Of a stretch of 64,000 bases of DNA, positions 38,265-48,382 are shown in pieces (the stretch's first letter is position 1; every line of letters begins with the position of its first letter). The stretch spans positions 124,001 to 188,000 of the forward strand of contig JACJDG010000003.1 in NCBI GenBank assembly GCA_016432725.1. Reading direction: 5' to 3'. This DNA comes from Streptomyces sp. DHE7-1 (lineage in GTDB: Bacteria > Actinomycetota > Actinomycetes > Streptomycetales > Streptomycetaceae). The notes below the pieces were generated by a model, which made no database searches, was not told where the DNA came from, and saw only the letters and a program-made list of their open reading frames with translations. A program made the translations under genes and the position numbers.

Positions 38265-40516
38265 TCCAAGAACCCGACGTGACCAACCGCAGACACCGCA
38301 AAGCCCCGTCCCGCCGCTATGTCCGTGGCCGCCAGATCACCCCGCGCCCCCACTGGCTGCTGCTCGGTGTGCTCACGGTCACCTTGTCGACGGGTCTCCT
38401 GCTGCAGGGATACACACACCACCTGTTCGGAATCACATCCGATGCCGCGACCGACGTCCGCGGCCGTAGCGACGCGGTGCCCGAACAGGTGACCCGCGGC
38501 GGCCCCGTTCTCGCGAACGCCGCCGCCTCCGCGCACACCGCCCGCGTGGAGGACCGCACCATCGCGCTGACCTTCGACGACGGCCCCGACCCCGTCTGGA
38601 CGCCGCGCATCCTCGACGTGCTCCGCCGCAACCACGTGCACGCGACGTTCTTCGTCGTCGGAACCGAAGTCGTGAAGCATCCCGAGCTCGTCCGCCGAAT
38701 CGTCGCCGCCGGCCACCAGGTCGGCATCCACACCTTCACTCATCCCCACCTGTCCCGCATCGCCCCCTGGCAGCGCTCCCTGGAACTACGCGAAACACAG
38801 CTGGCCGTGGCGGGGGCGGCCGGGGTCACCACCGCCCTGCTCAGGCCGCCGTACTCGTCGACGAGCAACGCCCTGGACAACGCCGATTGGTCCGTCCTGC
38901 AGCAGGCCGACACCGCCGGCTACGTCACAGTGCTCTCCACCAAGGACACAAAGGACTGGGAGCGTCCCGGAACGGACCGCATCCTCGCCCTCGCGACGCC
39001 GCACGGTCGGACCGGAGACATCGTGTTGATGCACGACGGCGGCGGCGACCGCGCGCAGACCGTCGCCGCGCTGGCCACGCTCATCCCCCGCCTCAAGTCC
39101 CACGGGTACCGGTTCGCCACTGTGGGAGCCGCTGTCGGCATGTCCGGGCCCGTCCAGCGCGCCGCGCTGGGCGACCGCCTCCAGGGATGGGCACTCATCA
39201 AAGTGCTGCAGACCGGCGACCGGGCCGTGTGGCTGCTCGGCGTCCTGATGTACGCGGCCGCGGCGATCAGCCTGCTGCGCGCCGCGGTCGTGCTGGTCGC
39301 CGCCCGGCGTCACCGGCGCCTGCGCTCGCGGGCCCGCGGCCGCCCATGGGGCCGGCCCGTGACCGACCCGGTCAGCGTCATCGTTCCCGCCTACAACGAA
39401 AGCGCGGGGATCGAGGCGGCTGTACGGTCCCTGGCGGCCTCGGACCATCCGGTGGAGATCATCGTGGTGGACGACGGCTCCACCGACGGCACAGCAGACC
39501 TGGTGGACTCCCTTCACCTGCCTGGGGTGCATGTGATCCGGCAGCCGAACGCGGGCAAGCCGACCGCGCTCAACACCGGCCTCGCCGCCGCCACCTGCGA
39601 CCTGGTGGTCATGGTCGATGGCGACACCGTCTTCGAAACCGACACCGTCCACACGATCGTGCAGCCTTTCGCGGACCCTCGCGTGGGCGCCGTCTCCGGC
39701 AACGCCAAGGTCGTCAACCGCGGCGGCCTCTTGGGCCGCTGGCAGCACATCGAGTACGTGATCGGCTTCAACCTCGACCGGCGTCTCTTCGACCTCGCCC
39801 AATGCATGCCCACCGTGCCTGGAGCGGTAGGGGCGTTCCGACGCCAGGCGCTGCTCGACCTGGGCGGCGTCAGCGACGTCACCCTGGCCGAGGACACCGA
39901 CCTGACCATGGCACTGTGCAGGACCGGCTGGCGCGTCGTCTACGAGGAAGGCGCGATCGCATGGACCGAGGCACCGGCGTCCCTGAACGCGCTGTGGCGT
40001 CAGCGCTACCGCTGGTGCTACGGCACCCTCCAGGCGATGTGGAAGCACCGCGGGGCGCTGGTCCAGCGCGGCGCCGCCGGCAGGCTGGGCCGCAGAGGCC
40101 TGGTCTACCTCCTCCTCTTCCAGGTGCTACTGCCCCTCCTCGCACCGGTTGTGGACATCTTCGCCCTCTACGGACTCGCCTTCCTGGACCCGGTCCGGAT
40201 CATCGGTCTGTGGGTCGCCTTCCTGCTCCTGCAACTGATGACGGGCCTCTACGCGTTCCGCCTGGACGGCGAACGGCCGGGACCGCTGTGGAGCCTGCCA
40301 CTCCAGCAATTCGTCTACCGGCAGCTGATGTATCTGGTGGTGATCCAGTCCGTCTTCACCGCACTGTCCGGCACCCGGCTGCGATGGCAACGCATGGAGC
40401 GCTACGGCAGCCTCCCCGTCCCGGCGGGCGTACCAGCAGCATCTGACAGCACGCGTCGACAGCCCGCACCGCACGAGACCCAGACCGATGTCGTCCACAC
40501 CGGCCATGTGCCGTGA
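38261..40516 (+). CDS. matB: bifunctional polysaccharide deacetylase/family-2 glycosyltransferase (MatB-like)
   Basis: About 751 residues, an uninterrupted frame. N-terminal membrane helix WLLLGVLTVTLSTGLLLQG. NodB deacetylase domain: ALTFDDGPDPVWTPRILDVL, FFVVGTEVVKHPELV, HQVGIHTFTHPHLS (catalytic HxxxH) and LLRPPYSS. After a second helix (AVWLLGVLMYAAAAISLLRA) a GT2 domain follows: VSVIVPAYNES, VVDDGSTDGTADLV, MVDGDT, AEDTDLTMALCRTG and the QRYRW motif, then three or four C-terminal helices. The fusion corresponds to MatB, which makes the PNAG-like polymer responsible for hyphal pellet formation. The GTG overlaps the matA stop; GTG 38279 is an alternative start. Confidence 0.88.
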   Translation: MIQEPDVTNRRHRKAPSRRYVRGRQITPRPHWLLLGVLTVTLSTGLLLQGYTHHLFGITSDAATDVRGRSDAVPEQVTRGGPVLANAAASAHTARVEDRTIALTFDDGPDPVWTPRILDVLRRNHVHATFFVVGTEVVKHPELVRRIVAAGHQVGIHTFTHPHLSRIAPWQRSLELRETQLAVAGAAGVTTALLRPPYSSTSNALDNADWSVLQQADTAGYVTVLSTKDTKDWERPGTDRILALATPHGRTGDIVLMHDGGGDRAQTVAALATLIPRLKSHGYRFATVGAAVGMSGPVQRAALGDRLQGWALIKVLQTGDRAVWLLGVLMYAAAAISLLRAAVVLVAARRHRRLRSRARGRPWGRPVTDPVSVIVPAYNESAGIEAAVRSLAASDHPVEIIVVDDGSTDGTADLVDSLHLPGVHVIRQPNAGKPTALNTGLAAATCDLVVMVDGDTVFETDTVHTIVQPFADPRVGAVSGNAKVVNRGGLLGRWQHIEYVIGFNLDRRLFDLAQCMPTVPGAVGAFRRQALLDLGGVSDVTLAEDTDLTMALCRTGWRVVYEEGAIAWTEAPASLNALWRQRYRWCYGTLQAMWKHRGALVQRGAAGRLGRRGLVYLLLFQVLLPLLAPVVDIFALYGLAFLDPVRIIGLWVAFLLLQLMTGLYAFRLDGERPGPLWSLPLQQFVYRQLMYLVVIQSVFTALSGTRLRWQRMERYGSLPVPAGVPAASDSTRRQPAPHETQTDVVHTGHVP

Positions 40517-41073
40517 CACCCGTACGCGTCTCGCCGGGTAGGCGAAGGTGACGGCCGACTTCACGAAGCAGTCGGGGGACGGTCGCACAAGCCGCGGCTC
40601 CGCTGGGCTACCCGGCCCCCGCCTGACCCGCCGCGCGAGCAGTCCCCGCCGCGTTCCGGTGGGTCGCAGGCTTCGTGAGGAAGTGTGTGACCCCTTGCTT
40701 GGCTCCGTCTGCGGTATCGCCGTCCTCCGGGGCGGCGGGCGGCATCACGTCCGCGTCCGCAGACTGGTTGAACCCGATAGGCGGCTGGCGCCCTCGGAAG
40801 ACGGCAGATCCGGGCGCACCCCCAGCGGCCGGAGCCGCGGCAGTTCTCACCTCCCGAGTAGACCCCGGGAGGTGAGAACCACTTTCCCCGACCCAGCCCG
40901 CCTGCATGACGCTCCGCCTCAGGGGCACTCCCGCAGTGCAGGCACCGAGGCTGCCGAGCGGAGCCCGGTTCGGAAGGAAGCCGAGCCCCGCCCGGTGCTC
41001 AAGGCCCTCGCCAGCAGGTATCCGGCAGCGGACGCCAAGCCCTGGTATCCCGGTGGAGGCCCGCCTGCGGCCG
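40517..41073. other. intergenic region between matB and the CMD-like gene
   Basis: No supported gene. It holds the 13-bp hairpin at 40843-40879. Confidence 0.45.
40843..40879. terminator. 13-bp hairpin between convergent genes
   Basis: Perfect stem GTTCTCACCTCCC at 40843-40855 with its complement at 40867-40879 and an 11-nt loop. It sits between matB (+) and the CMD-like gene (-), as expected for a bidirectional terminator, but more than 300 nt after matB. Confidence 0.6.
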
Positions 41074-41427
41074 TCAGGACTTGCGGCTCTTGCTCTCCGC
41101 CTTCGCCATCGCCTCCGCGTCGGACTCCGCCACGGCGACGGCGAATCCCAGCGCCTCCGTGATGTGCCCGGCAGCGGCCATCACACGCGCCGTTCCGACC
41201 ACTGGGGCGATCGCCACCAACACGTCCTGCACATGCTCCACCGTCAGATTCGCCTTGATCGCCGGATCGACGTGGGCGAGATAGGAGATCGCCGGAGCGT
41301 CCATGGCCGCAAGCGCGGCGATACGCGTAAGGATCAACGTCGCCGCGTCCATCCCACAGTGCTCGAACGAGTCCATCGTCATCGCCGCGAGCGTCTCAAA
41401 GACCGGAGCTTCGGACGAGGTAGCCAT
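41074..41427 (-). CDS. carboxymuconolactone decarboxylase-like protein without the CxxC pair
   Basis: 117 residues, all helical: MATSSEAPVFETLAAMTMDS, LILTRIAALAAMDAPAISYL, TVEHVQDVLVAIAPVVGTAR and VMAAAGHITEALGFAVAVAE. This follows the CMD/AhpD fold (helix with R-AALAA, then VVG-AR-AAA). The redox CxxC of AhpD is absent; a lone Cys occurs at HCGM. It is probably a structural or stress-linked paralog. Basic tail SKSRKS. Start ATG 41427. Confidence 0.75.
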   Translation of the reverse strand: MATSSEAPVFETLAAMTMDSFEHCGMDAATLILTRIAALAAMDAPAISYLAHVDPAIKANLTVEHVQDVLVAIAPVVGTARVMAAAGHITEALGFAVAVAESDAEAMAKAESKSRKS

Positions 41428-41677
41428 AGAGGGCCGCCTTCCTACTCAGCAAGGCACACGGCTACCGGCAGCAACACAGCGAGCCACGCACCAACTTCCC
41501 CCCTGGATTGCCCTTTCACCGTAGAGGCCAACCCGACCAGCCGCACCCTGGCCGAACACCGTCCTCGCGGGTCGGTCGGTCAGGCCTGATCAACCACTCC
41601 TGGCACCTGTCGGCATCGCGCCGGCCGCCAGCTGCTCGCACTCGGCGGCGAATCTTTCAGCCACGACCGCCGGCTCC

Positions 41678-42028
41678 GTGATCCCGACGCACCGCCGACG
41701 CGGATACCTGCGGCAGATGATGCAGAGCATGTTCGATGGGGCCCTGGAGCGAGGCGAGCCGTTGGCGATGCTCCGTGCCCTGTGGGGACTGCTGATCGAC
41801 TTCGACCTGACCAAGACGGTGGTGGCGGCCGGTCGTCCGCGCGGCGAGCCCCTGCGGTGGAAGCTCACGAACCTGCGGGCGATGCGCATCACCCGCCAGT
41901 CCGACAATCTCTGGGCGCGCCTACTCGACGTCCCCCGAGCCCTGACTTCGCATACCGATAGCGCGATCGGACGGCTGGCCCGGATGTTCCGGACCGACCC
42001 CGAACCACACAGCTCCTTCGGCTTCTGA
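41678..42028 (+). pseudogene. Eis-like GNAT acetyltransferase with internal deletion
   Basis: Three separate pieces of an Eis-type (enhanced intracellular survival) protein are fused: the acetyl-CoA loop PTHRRRGYLRQMMQSMFDGA, LERGEPLAMLRA; a middle piece (KLTNLRAMRITRQSDNLWAR, LLDVPRAL); and the extreme C terminus (LARMFRTDPEPHSSFGF). Intact proteins have about 400 residues; over half is missing. The frame remains open, but the fold cannot be complete. Confidence 0.6.
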
Positions 42029-42334
42029 TGAGGCCACGTCCGACAGTGGGAAGCGGTGGGCGGCCAGATCGCCAAGTTCCCTGGCGGCCAGCCCCGTTCA
42101 GCGCCTCGCGACACCCGCCGTCATGCCTGTACAGGCGGCGGAGTAAACGCATGACGCCGAGAGGAGATGCCGATCTATCGAAGTGGCGCCTCGGCCGACA
42201 CCGCCGCGTCGGTGAGAGAACGGTCTCCTGAACCTCCGACTCGCCGACTGAAGCGGCGCCTTAGCGGTCGCCCCGGAGGCCCTTCGCGAGATTGACGACG
42301 GAGACGGGGGCGACCGGGGCAGCGCACGGCATCC
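42029..42334. other. intergenic region
   Basis: About 300 nt between the Eis-like scar and the methyltransferase stop; nothing recognised. Confidence 0.35.
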
Positions 42335-43002
42335 TCAGGCGGGGCGCTTGGCCATGACGACAACGCCCGGTCCGCTCCACTCGTCTGCGGGGAGCCGGAG
42401 TTCGGCGACCAGGTGCAGGCCGGCCTGCTCGATCAGGCCTACGAGCTGCTCCGGTCGCCACTTGTGCGTGGTCCAGCGAACCGGCACTCCCCCGTAGGCC
42501 TCGGTGCGCAGCACGTCCTCGTCGCCGACGTGTGTGCCGGCGATGAGGTGCCCGCCCGGCTTCAGGGCGTACGCGAAATGGGCGAGGACCTGAGGAAGGA
42601 CGTCGCGGGGGAGGTTGAACAGTGACCACCACCCGAGCACGCCGCCGGGGAGGCCTCGTCGAGGTCGAGTTCGGTGGCGGAGGCGACGCTGAAGCGGCAA
42701 CGCGGATGCAGACGGCGAGCGTTCTCGATCATGCGGGGAGAGAGGTCCACCCCGGACACGTCGAGTCCGCGTTCGGCGAGGTAGCCGGTCACCGTACCGG
42801 GGCCGCAACCGACGTCGAGGACGGGCCCGAGGTCGCCGACGGTGTCGGCGAAGGCGTCGATCGACGCCTTGAGCCAGGGATGGCGACGGATGTCTCCCAT
42901 GCCCGTCGTCAGCACCATGTGGGCGTATTTGTCTGCCACGTGGTCGTAGGACTCACGGACGACGTCGAGATCGGCCGGCCGGTCGATATGGCGTGCGCGC
43001 AT
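42335..43002 (-). CDS. class I SAM-dependent methyltransferase, one apparent frameshift
   Basis: It starts MRARHIDRPADLDVVRESYD. The SAM motif I is PVLDVGCGPGTVTGYLAERG, followed by DVSGVDLSPRMIENARRLHP. After a missing G at about 42645-42650 the protein continues GVLGWWSLFNLPRDVLPQVL, YALKPGGHLIAGTHVGD and ends VVVMAKRPA, about 223 residues. This is the Methyltransf_25/11 type acting on a small molecule. Cytoplasmic. No operon partner. Confidence 0.82.
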
Positions 43003-43228
43003 CAGCCCACAATAGAACGGTGGCCCGAAGTGCCGTTCTGTCGGCCGCCCTTGAGTGCCTCCGTTCAGTCCTCCCGCCACGGCGTGGTCGGACCCCAGCC
43101 AGCACCTGAGAGCGGAGCGCGCGGCCACGACGCTGCTGCTCTGAGTGGCCACGACCGCCCACCGAATGCACTGACTCGACGCCTCCACGCGCAGCAGCCG
43201 GCGCAACCCCTGACCGCTCGTGCAAGTG

Positions 43229-43385
43229 TCAGGCGTAGTGCTGGTAGTTGTTCTCGTGCTTGTCGAAGACGATGTACGCGTCGCCGTGTGCGCCTACTCG
43301 CAGGTCCTCGTAGAGGGGGCCGACGCGGTACCGCCAGCCCTCGGGAAGCCGCAGGCGTTCCCCGAGCGTCGGTGCGTCCGGACTG
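43229..43385 (-). pseudogene. C-terminal fragment of a secreted-protein family
   Basis: The frame ends LRLPEGWRYRVGPLYEDLRV, GAHGDAYIVFDKHENNYQHY-A. This closely resembles the C terminus of the secreted protein at 53967-54779 (LHLPQGWKFQTRYLDGNMSV, then DELQNTYML). Upstream the similarity stops at about 43385, so only the last 50 residues survive. Confidence 0.55.
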
Positions 43386-43611
43386 CTGCTCGTCGGCGGA
43401 CTTCGCCGGTCGGCCGTATGAGTGCGGACTTCGCCCCGACAGCGAGAAGGAGCCGGCACGCGCCACCGCCGTCCCCGGGAGGAGCGGCGGGTGTTCCCAG
43501 GCTGCGTTGACCGGCATGGCGAGGGAGAATGGTCGCGGGGAGACGGATTCGCGCGGTCGGCGCGCCGGAGTGTGTGCCCGCGATGCTCTTGAGCGAAATG
43601 GTGATGCTGAC

Positions 43612-45121
43612 ATGGCCGAGCCATCACAGACTCCTGCCTGGCGGCGGATCCCAGAAGACGCGGTCGGCGCGGCCGCCGCCGTGGCACGCGCCGCCGCGCA
43701 TGCCACGCTGCACCCACGGTCCACGCTCGATCGCGCGCGCCGCCTGCCCGAGATCGTGCCGGCGCTGGGGCAGGCGGTGAAGACGCTGACCGGGCGAACG
43801 GACGACTGGCGGGTCGAATACGCCTACACCCTCGGTGAGCAGGCGTACGTCTACGGGTTCCCGTACATCTACTACGCCGAGCTGAGACACGCCTGGGTGA
43901 CGCAGCCGCGAAATCCCGCGACGATTCCGTACGCCCCGGTCAATCACTTCTGGCATGCGGAGCAGTTGCTCGACGCGACCTACCGCGACGGCGGGTGCCC
44001 CAACAATGACACGATGTATTCGGTGGCATGGGTGAACCTCGGCAGTGAGCCGGTGATCCTTTCGCATCCGGACATGGGTGATCGCTACTTCACCTTCGAA
44101 CTGGTCGGTATGACGTCCGACAACTTCGCATACGTCGGTCAACGCACCACCGGCTCCGACGCGGGCAACTTCGCCCTCGTAGGCCCGAACTGGAAGGGCA
44201 AGCCACCGGAGGGGTCCGTCGCCTGAAGAAGGCGCCCAGTCCCTGGATCCTCATCCTCGGCCGCACCCTTGTGAACGGCCCCGACGACGTGCCACGGGTC
44301 CGGGAACTCCAGGAGCACTACCGCCTCACCCCGCTCAGCCTGTACGGCCAGCCGGAGGCGAAAGTCCCCGAAAGCCGTGACGTCCTGACGCCGATCCCCG
44401 TCGAGGAAGATCCCCTCGGGCCATGGAAGACCCTGAACGCGATGCTGGCCGAGAACCCGCCACCGTCGCACCACCAACTCCTCCTCGAACAGTTCGCCCA
44501 GATCGCCATAGGCCCCGGCCTCGACGTGGAAGCCCAGCCGGACGCCGTCAAGCAGAGCCTGATCCGGGCCGCCGCCGTCGGTCTCCCGCTGCTCCGGCAG
44601 CAGATCCTCAGCGGCGACTGGGCCCACCTCGTCAACGGCTGGCGCTATCCGCCCACGCAGATGGGACGCTTCGGCGACGACTTCCTCAAACGCGCCGCCG
44701 ACCAGGCGCTGCTCGGGGTCGCCGCCAACGACCCCGCCGAGGCCGTCTACTTGCTCAACTTCGATGACGCCGACGGCAACAAGCTGGTGTCCAACGGCCG
44801 GTACGAACTGCACTTCCGGGCCGGCGCCCTGCCACCCGTCGATGCCTTCTGGTCGCTGAGCGCCTACCAGGAGGACATGAACCTCATCCCCAACGAAGCG
44901 GACCGCTACTCGATCGGCGACCGCACCACCGGCCTTCAGAGGGATGAGGACGGCGGCCTGACCATTCATCTGCAGAGTGAGCCACCCGACCAGGGTCGGG
45001 AAGGCAACTGGCTGCCCACCGCGAAAAGCGGTAACTGGTTCGTGGCCCTTCGTATGTACCGGCCGCACGCCGAAGTGATCGACGCGGTTTGGGAGTGCCC
45101 TCCGCTGACCCGTGTCGCCTG
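43612..45121 (+). CDS. DUF1254/DUF1214 protein, one apparent frameshift
   Basis: About 503 residues when one G is restored at 44211-44214 (PPEG then VRRLKKAPSPWILILGRTLV). The N-terminal DUF1254 part: YTLGEQAYVYGFPYIYYAEL, CPNNDTMYSVAWVNLGSEPV, SHPDMGDRYFTFELVGM. The C-terminal DUF1214 part: GRYELHFRAGALPPVDAFWS, LSAYQEDMNLIPNEADRYSI, NWLPTAKSGNWFVALRMYRP. These proteins are often secreted or periplasmic, but no signal peptide is evident here. The chemistry is unknown. ATG 43612 has a weak ribosome site. Confidence 0.85.
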
Positions 45122-45294
45122 AGTCTCGCTCCGGCGTTTTTCTTCATGGATACGACCTCGAAATCCTGTAATAGTCCCCTCTGATGGAGCGCGGCGGGTT
45201 AGGTTCAGCCGAATAAGAATGGCCGGCGGTTGCGGATCACCTCGGTGGCGACCAACTGGTCGTTGCCGGGCGCGATTCGCACCATAGGGACCTG

Positions 45295-45957
45295 ATGAAG
45301 CTTCTCCTCACCGACTCCGGTATCAAGAACCCGAGCATCCGGGAGGCACTGGTCGACCTCCTGGGTAAGCCCATCGACGAGTCCAGCGCCCTGTGCATTC
45401 CCACTGCGGGGTACGGAGCCCCCGACGCCGATCCGGGCGGACCGTGGCGCTTCATCAGCGGATCGTCTCCCCTTCTCATGACCGGGCTGGGATGGAAGTC
45501 GGTGGGTGTGCTGGAGCTCACCGCGCTGCCCAGCATCGACAAAGCACACTGGGTCTCCTGGGTGAGGGAGGCCGATGTCCTGTTGGTCAACGGCGGTGAC
45601 GCGCTGTACCTGTGCCACTGGATGCGCGCTTCCGGGCTGGCCGACCTCCTGCCGTCGCTGCCCGACACGGTCTATGTGGGACTCAGTGCCGGGAGCATGG
45701 TGATGACCCCTCGCATCGGCGAGGAATTCGTGGGCTGGAAGCCGCCGGCCGGTGGCGACGACACGCTTGGCGTTGTCGATTTCTCGATCTTCCCGCACCT
45801 GGATCATCCGGCGTGCCCGGACAACAGCACGGCCGCCGCGGAACGATGGGCGGCCCAGATCGCGGGTCCGGCCTACGCGATTGATGAGCAGACCGCCATC
45901 AAGGTGACCGACGGCACCGTCGAAGTGATCTCCGAGGGGCATTGGAAGGCGTTCTGA
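45295..45957 (+). CDS. peptidase S51 family protein (dipeptidase E-like)
   Basis: 220 residues: MKLLLTDSGIKNPSIREALV, VLLVNGGDALYLCHWMR (the GGD/GGN element preceding the active site), nucleophile motif VGLSAGSMVM, and C-terminal AYAIDEQTAIKVTDGTVEVI. This is the class I glutamine-amidotransferase-like fold with Ser nucleophile typical of PepE, which cleaves Asp-X dipeptides. Related S51 proteins have other roles. AGGGAC precedes the ATG. Cytoplasmic; single gene. Confidence 0.88.
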   Translation: MKLLLTDSGIKNPSIREALVDLLGKPIDESSALCIPTAGYGAPDADPGGPWRFISGSSPLLMTGLGWKSVGVLELTALPSIDKAHWVSWVREADVLLVNGGDALYLCHWMRASGLADLLPSLPDTVYVGLSAGSMVMTPRIGEEFVGWKPPAGGDDTLGVVDFSIFPHLDHPACPDNSTAAAERWAAQIAGPAYAIDEQTAIKVTDGTVEVISEGHWKAF

Positions 45958-46184
45958 GAAGCCCCGATAGACGCCGTTGGCGTGACCGCCGAGGCCGGCT
46001 GAGCGCCGGACACCTGGGTGCCCCGCCAATGCGGCGAAGTCCTCGGCGGCGCGCGTAGCCTCGGCCACGACATGTCAAAACCGGAAGCCCGCGGGGTGCT
46101 GCCGGTCGGCCGCGAACCCGCCCTGCACCCGCGGCGGCATCACCGCCCGACACACGTGCCCTCCCGGCGCGGACGTGCGGCCGG

Positions 46185-47029
46185 TCAGCCGACCCAGGAA
46201 CCGGTGAGGGCCTGCACGGCTGAGCCGTCCGCGTCGGCCAGCTTGGTGCTCACGAAGGCGCGGGCCCAGTCGGTGGTCTGGATGCGGAACGCGGGCCGCT
46301 CGGCGTGCAGGGCCTCGATGACCGCCTCCGCGGCACTGGCCGGGGTCTGCGCGGTGCCGTCCAGGAACTGCTCCACGGTGCGGTCGATGTAGTGGCGCAG
46401 CGGGTCGGTGTACGCGCCGGCGTCGATACCGGCTTCGAGGTCGACTCCGATGTTGTTGACGAACTCGGTCGCCACGGCGCCGGGTTCCACGACGGCGACG
46501 CTCACACCGAGCTTCTTGGCGACGGGAGCAAGACTCTCCATGTAGCCCTCGACGGCGAACTTGGCGGCACAGTAGGCCTCGTTGAACGGCTGGCCGATGA
46601 CCCCGCCGACGCTGGTGACGGTGATCAGGCGGCCGCCGACGGCGCGCAGGTGCGGCAGCGCGACCTTGGAGACGCTGAGCACGCCGAAGAAGTTGACCTC
46701 CATCACCTTGCGGATGTCCGCGAGGGAGTCGTTCTCCAAGGTGCCCAGGTGGCCGGCGCCGGCGTTGTTGACGACGGCGTCCAGGCGACCGTAGTCGGCG
46801 ATCACGCCCTCGATCGCCGCGGTGACGGAGTCCTCGTCGGTGACGTCGAGCCGGCGGATGTCGAGCTCGACGCCCGCCTCGACGGCGGCCTTGCGGAGCG
46901 CGTCGGCGCGCGTGGTGTCACGGAGGGTGGCGACCGTGCGCCAGCCTGCGCGGGCGGCGGCGACGGCGGCGGCGAGGCCGATACCGGAGGAGGTACCGGT
47001 GATGAGGACGGTTCGGGGGTGGCGGACAT
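46185..47029 (-). CDS. SDR-family oxidoreductase, one apparent frameshift
   Basis: A classical SDR of about 281 residues: MSATPRTVLITGTSSGIG after restoring one C at 47015-47019, then VVNNAGAGHLGTLE, ITVTSVGGVIGQPFNEAYCA with catalytic YCAAK, and VVEPGAVATEF. It is transcribed divergently from a MarR gene. Two palindromic boxes lie between them, so it is probably repressed by that MarR protein and induced by a small aromatic or carbonyl compound. Confidence 0.85.
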
Positions 47030-47061
47030 GGCGGGGCCTCTCTGGCGGTGGAGCGGACTTT

Positions 47062-47106
47062 TATGTGCGTGCACACACAACATAGCGTTATGTGTGTGCA
47101 CACGCA
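47062..47106. promoter_or_regulatory. double palindromic MarR operator
   Basis: Two boxes, TATGTGCGTGCACACACA at 47062-47079 and TTATGTGTGTGCACACGCA at 47088-47106, each centred on a GTGCACAC palindrome and together forming a larger inverted repeat about CATAGCGTTATG. They fill the SDR/marR intergenic region. Confidence 0.75.
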
Positions 47107-47113
47107 ACCCGCC

Positions 47114-47119
47114 TATACT
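47114..47119 (+). promoter_or_regulatory. marR -10 box, leaderless transcript likely
   Basis: TATACT ends seven bases before the marR ATG, so transcription should begin at or next to the start codon. The -35 position falls inside the second operator box, fitting autorepression. Confidence 0.55.
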
Positions 47120-47126
47120 CCGTCGC

Positions 47127-47627
47127 ATGCCGAAGAAGCTGCCACAGGCCGAGATGCCCGCCGCCGACTACGCCTTCTACGGGCTTGTCTGGGCCGGCAC
47201 CGTGATGACCGAACGCGTCGACCGGGCACTCGTCAAGGCGCACGATCTCCCGGTGTCCTGGTTCGAGGTCTTGCTCTGGCTGGCCTCCAGCCCCGATCCG
47301 GTGCCCGCGTCCGTCCTCGGCAACAGCACCATGCTCAGTCGCAGCCAGGTCTCGCGGGTGGTCGACGCCCTGCAGGCCCGGGGTCTCGTCAGCCGCACCC
47401 CGTCCGTACGCGACGCGCGGTCGGTCGAGATTTCACTGACCGAGGACGGCCGCCGCCTCTTCGAACGAGCCGACACCACTCGCCGCGAGGCCCTGGCACC
47501 CGTGTTCACCGACCTCCTCGACGAGGACGATCTCGAGGCACTCGGCACTGTGTGGCGAAAGCTCAAGGCGGAGAAGGAGCGGCTGACGCTGGAGCCGCCA
47601 AGCGGATCCGCCGGATCGCGGCGGTGA
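47127..47627 (+). CDS. MarR-family regulator
   Basis: 166 residues: LVWAGTVMTERVDRALVKAH, LPVSWFEVLLWLASS, winged helix VLGNSTMLSRSQVSRVVDAL with QARGLVSRTPSVRDARSVEI, then SLTEDGRRLFERADTTRREA. The DxR of the wing (RDARS) is conserved. It probably represses itself and the divergent SDR gene through the paired boxes. No ribosome-binding site is present; the start codon follows a -10 box, which suggests leaderless translation. Confidence 0.9.
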   Translation: MPKKLPQAEMPAADYAFYGLVWAGTVMTERVDRALVKAHDLPVSWFEVLLWLASSPDPVPASVLGNSTMLSRSQVSRVVDALQARGLVSRTPSVRDARSVEISLTEDGRRLFERADTTRREALAPVFTDLLDEDDLEALGTVWRKLKAEKERLTLEPPSGSAGSRR

Positions 47628-47789
47628 GCCGTACCGAAACGGGAGTCGGCCCGCCAGGCCGGCGACGGCATCGGCCACAGGGCCGGGCAGGCCGCGGGGG
47701 CGGCCGGACAGCCTCGCGGAGGACCTCAGGCAGCGGGGTTGTCGGCGGGCCCTGACCGCGTCGGCGAGGAGAGCATGCCTCGGTCGTGA

Positions 47790-48175
47790 TCAGAGGGGGC
47801 GGGTGGTGGTGAGCCCGGCAGGGAAGGGGTTGCTCTGCGCGGTGTCCCAATACACGTGGGGACGGCGGGTCCGCTCCTCCTCGGGGACCGCGGGAAGGGC
47901 CCAGACCGGGGATGTCAGGTACGCCGCCTCGGCGGCGTCGTCGTAGACGGCAGCATCCCACCGGGCCATGGACAGCGGGATCTCGGCGTCGGGGGCCAGG
48001 AGCGCGATCCGCAGGTCGTGGCGGCCGGGGCGGGCCGGGCCGCGTGGACGGTCGGGCCGTAGCGGGTCCGGTCGTCGCCGTGCACGTCGTAGCCGGGGTT
48101 GACGGTGATGGCGACGAGGCGGCCGCCGGGCTCGAGGGCACGGGCGGCGCCCGCGAACATCGCGGTCATCTCACG
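47790..48175 (-). pseudogene. SAM-dependent methyltransferase, C-terminal part
   Basis: It begins MFAGAARALEPGGRLVAITV and NPGYDVHGDDRTRYGPTVHA. With at least one frame change it continues RIALLAPDAEIPLSMARWDA, AVYDDAAEAAYLTSPVWALP, then VPEEERTRRPHVYWDTAQSN, ending FPAGLTTTRPL. The SAM-binding motif I half is absent upstream of 48175. It is a truncated gene. Confidence 0.65.
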
Positions 48176-48382
48176 TGAGGCACGGTGCTTTCACGCCGGA
48201 GCGGCGCCCCCTGGTCAACTCGACAGGCAAACCCGGGTGCAATTCATTCGATGCAGTATCGGTGCAAGTTGTCTCGGATAGCAGGAGCCGGTGACTGTGG
48301 ACCTGCACGATCCACCTGCCGTGGATGGTGCAGGCGCCCCCGGCCTGGGGACGCCCGCGACCCAGAACGGGAGTGAGCGACC

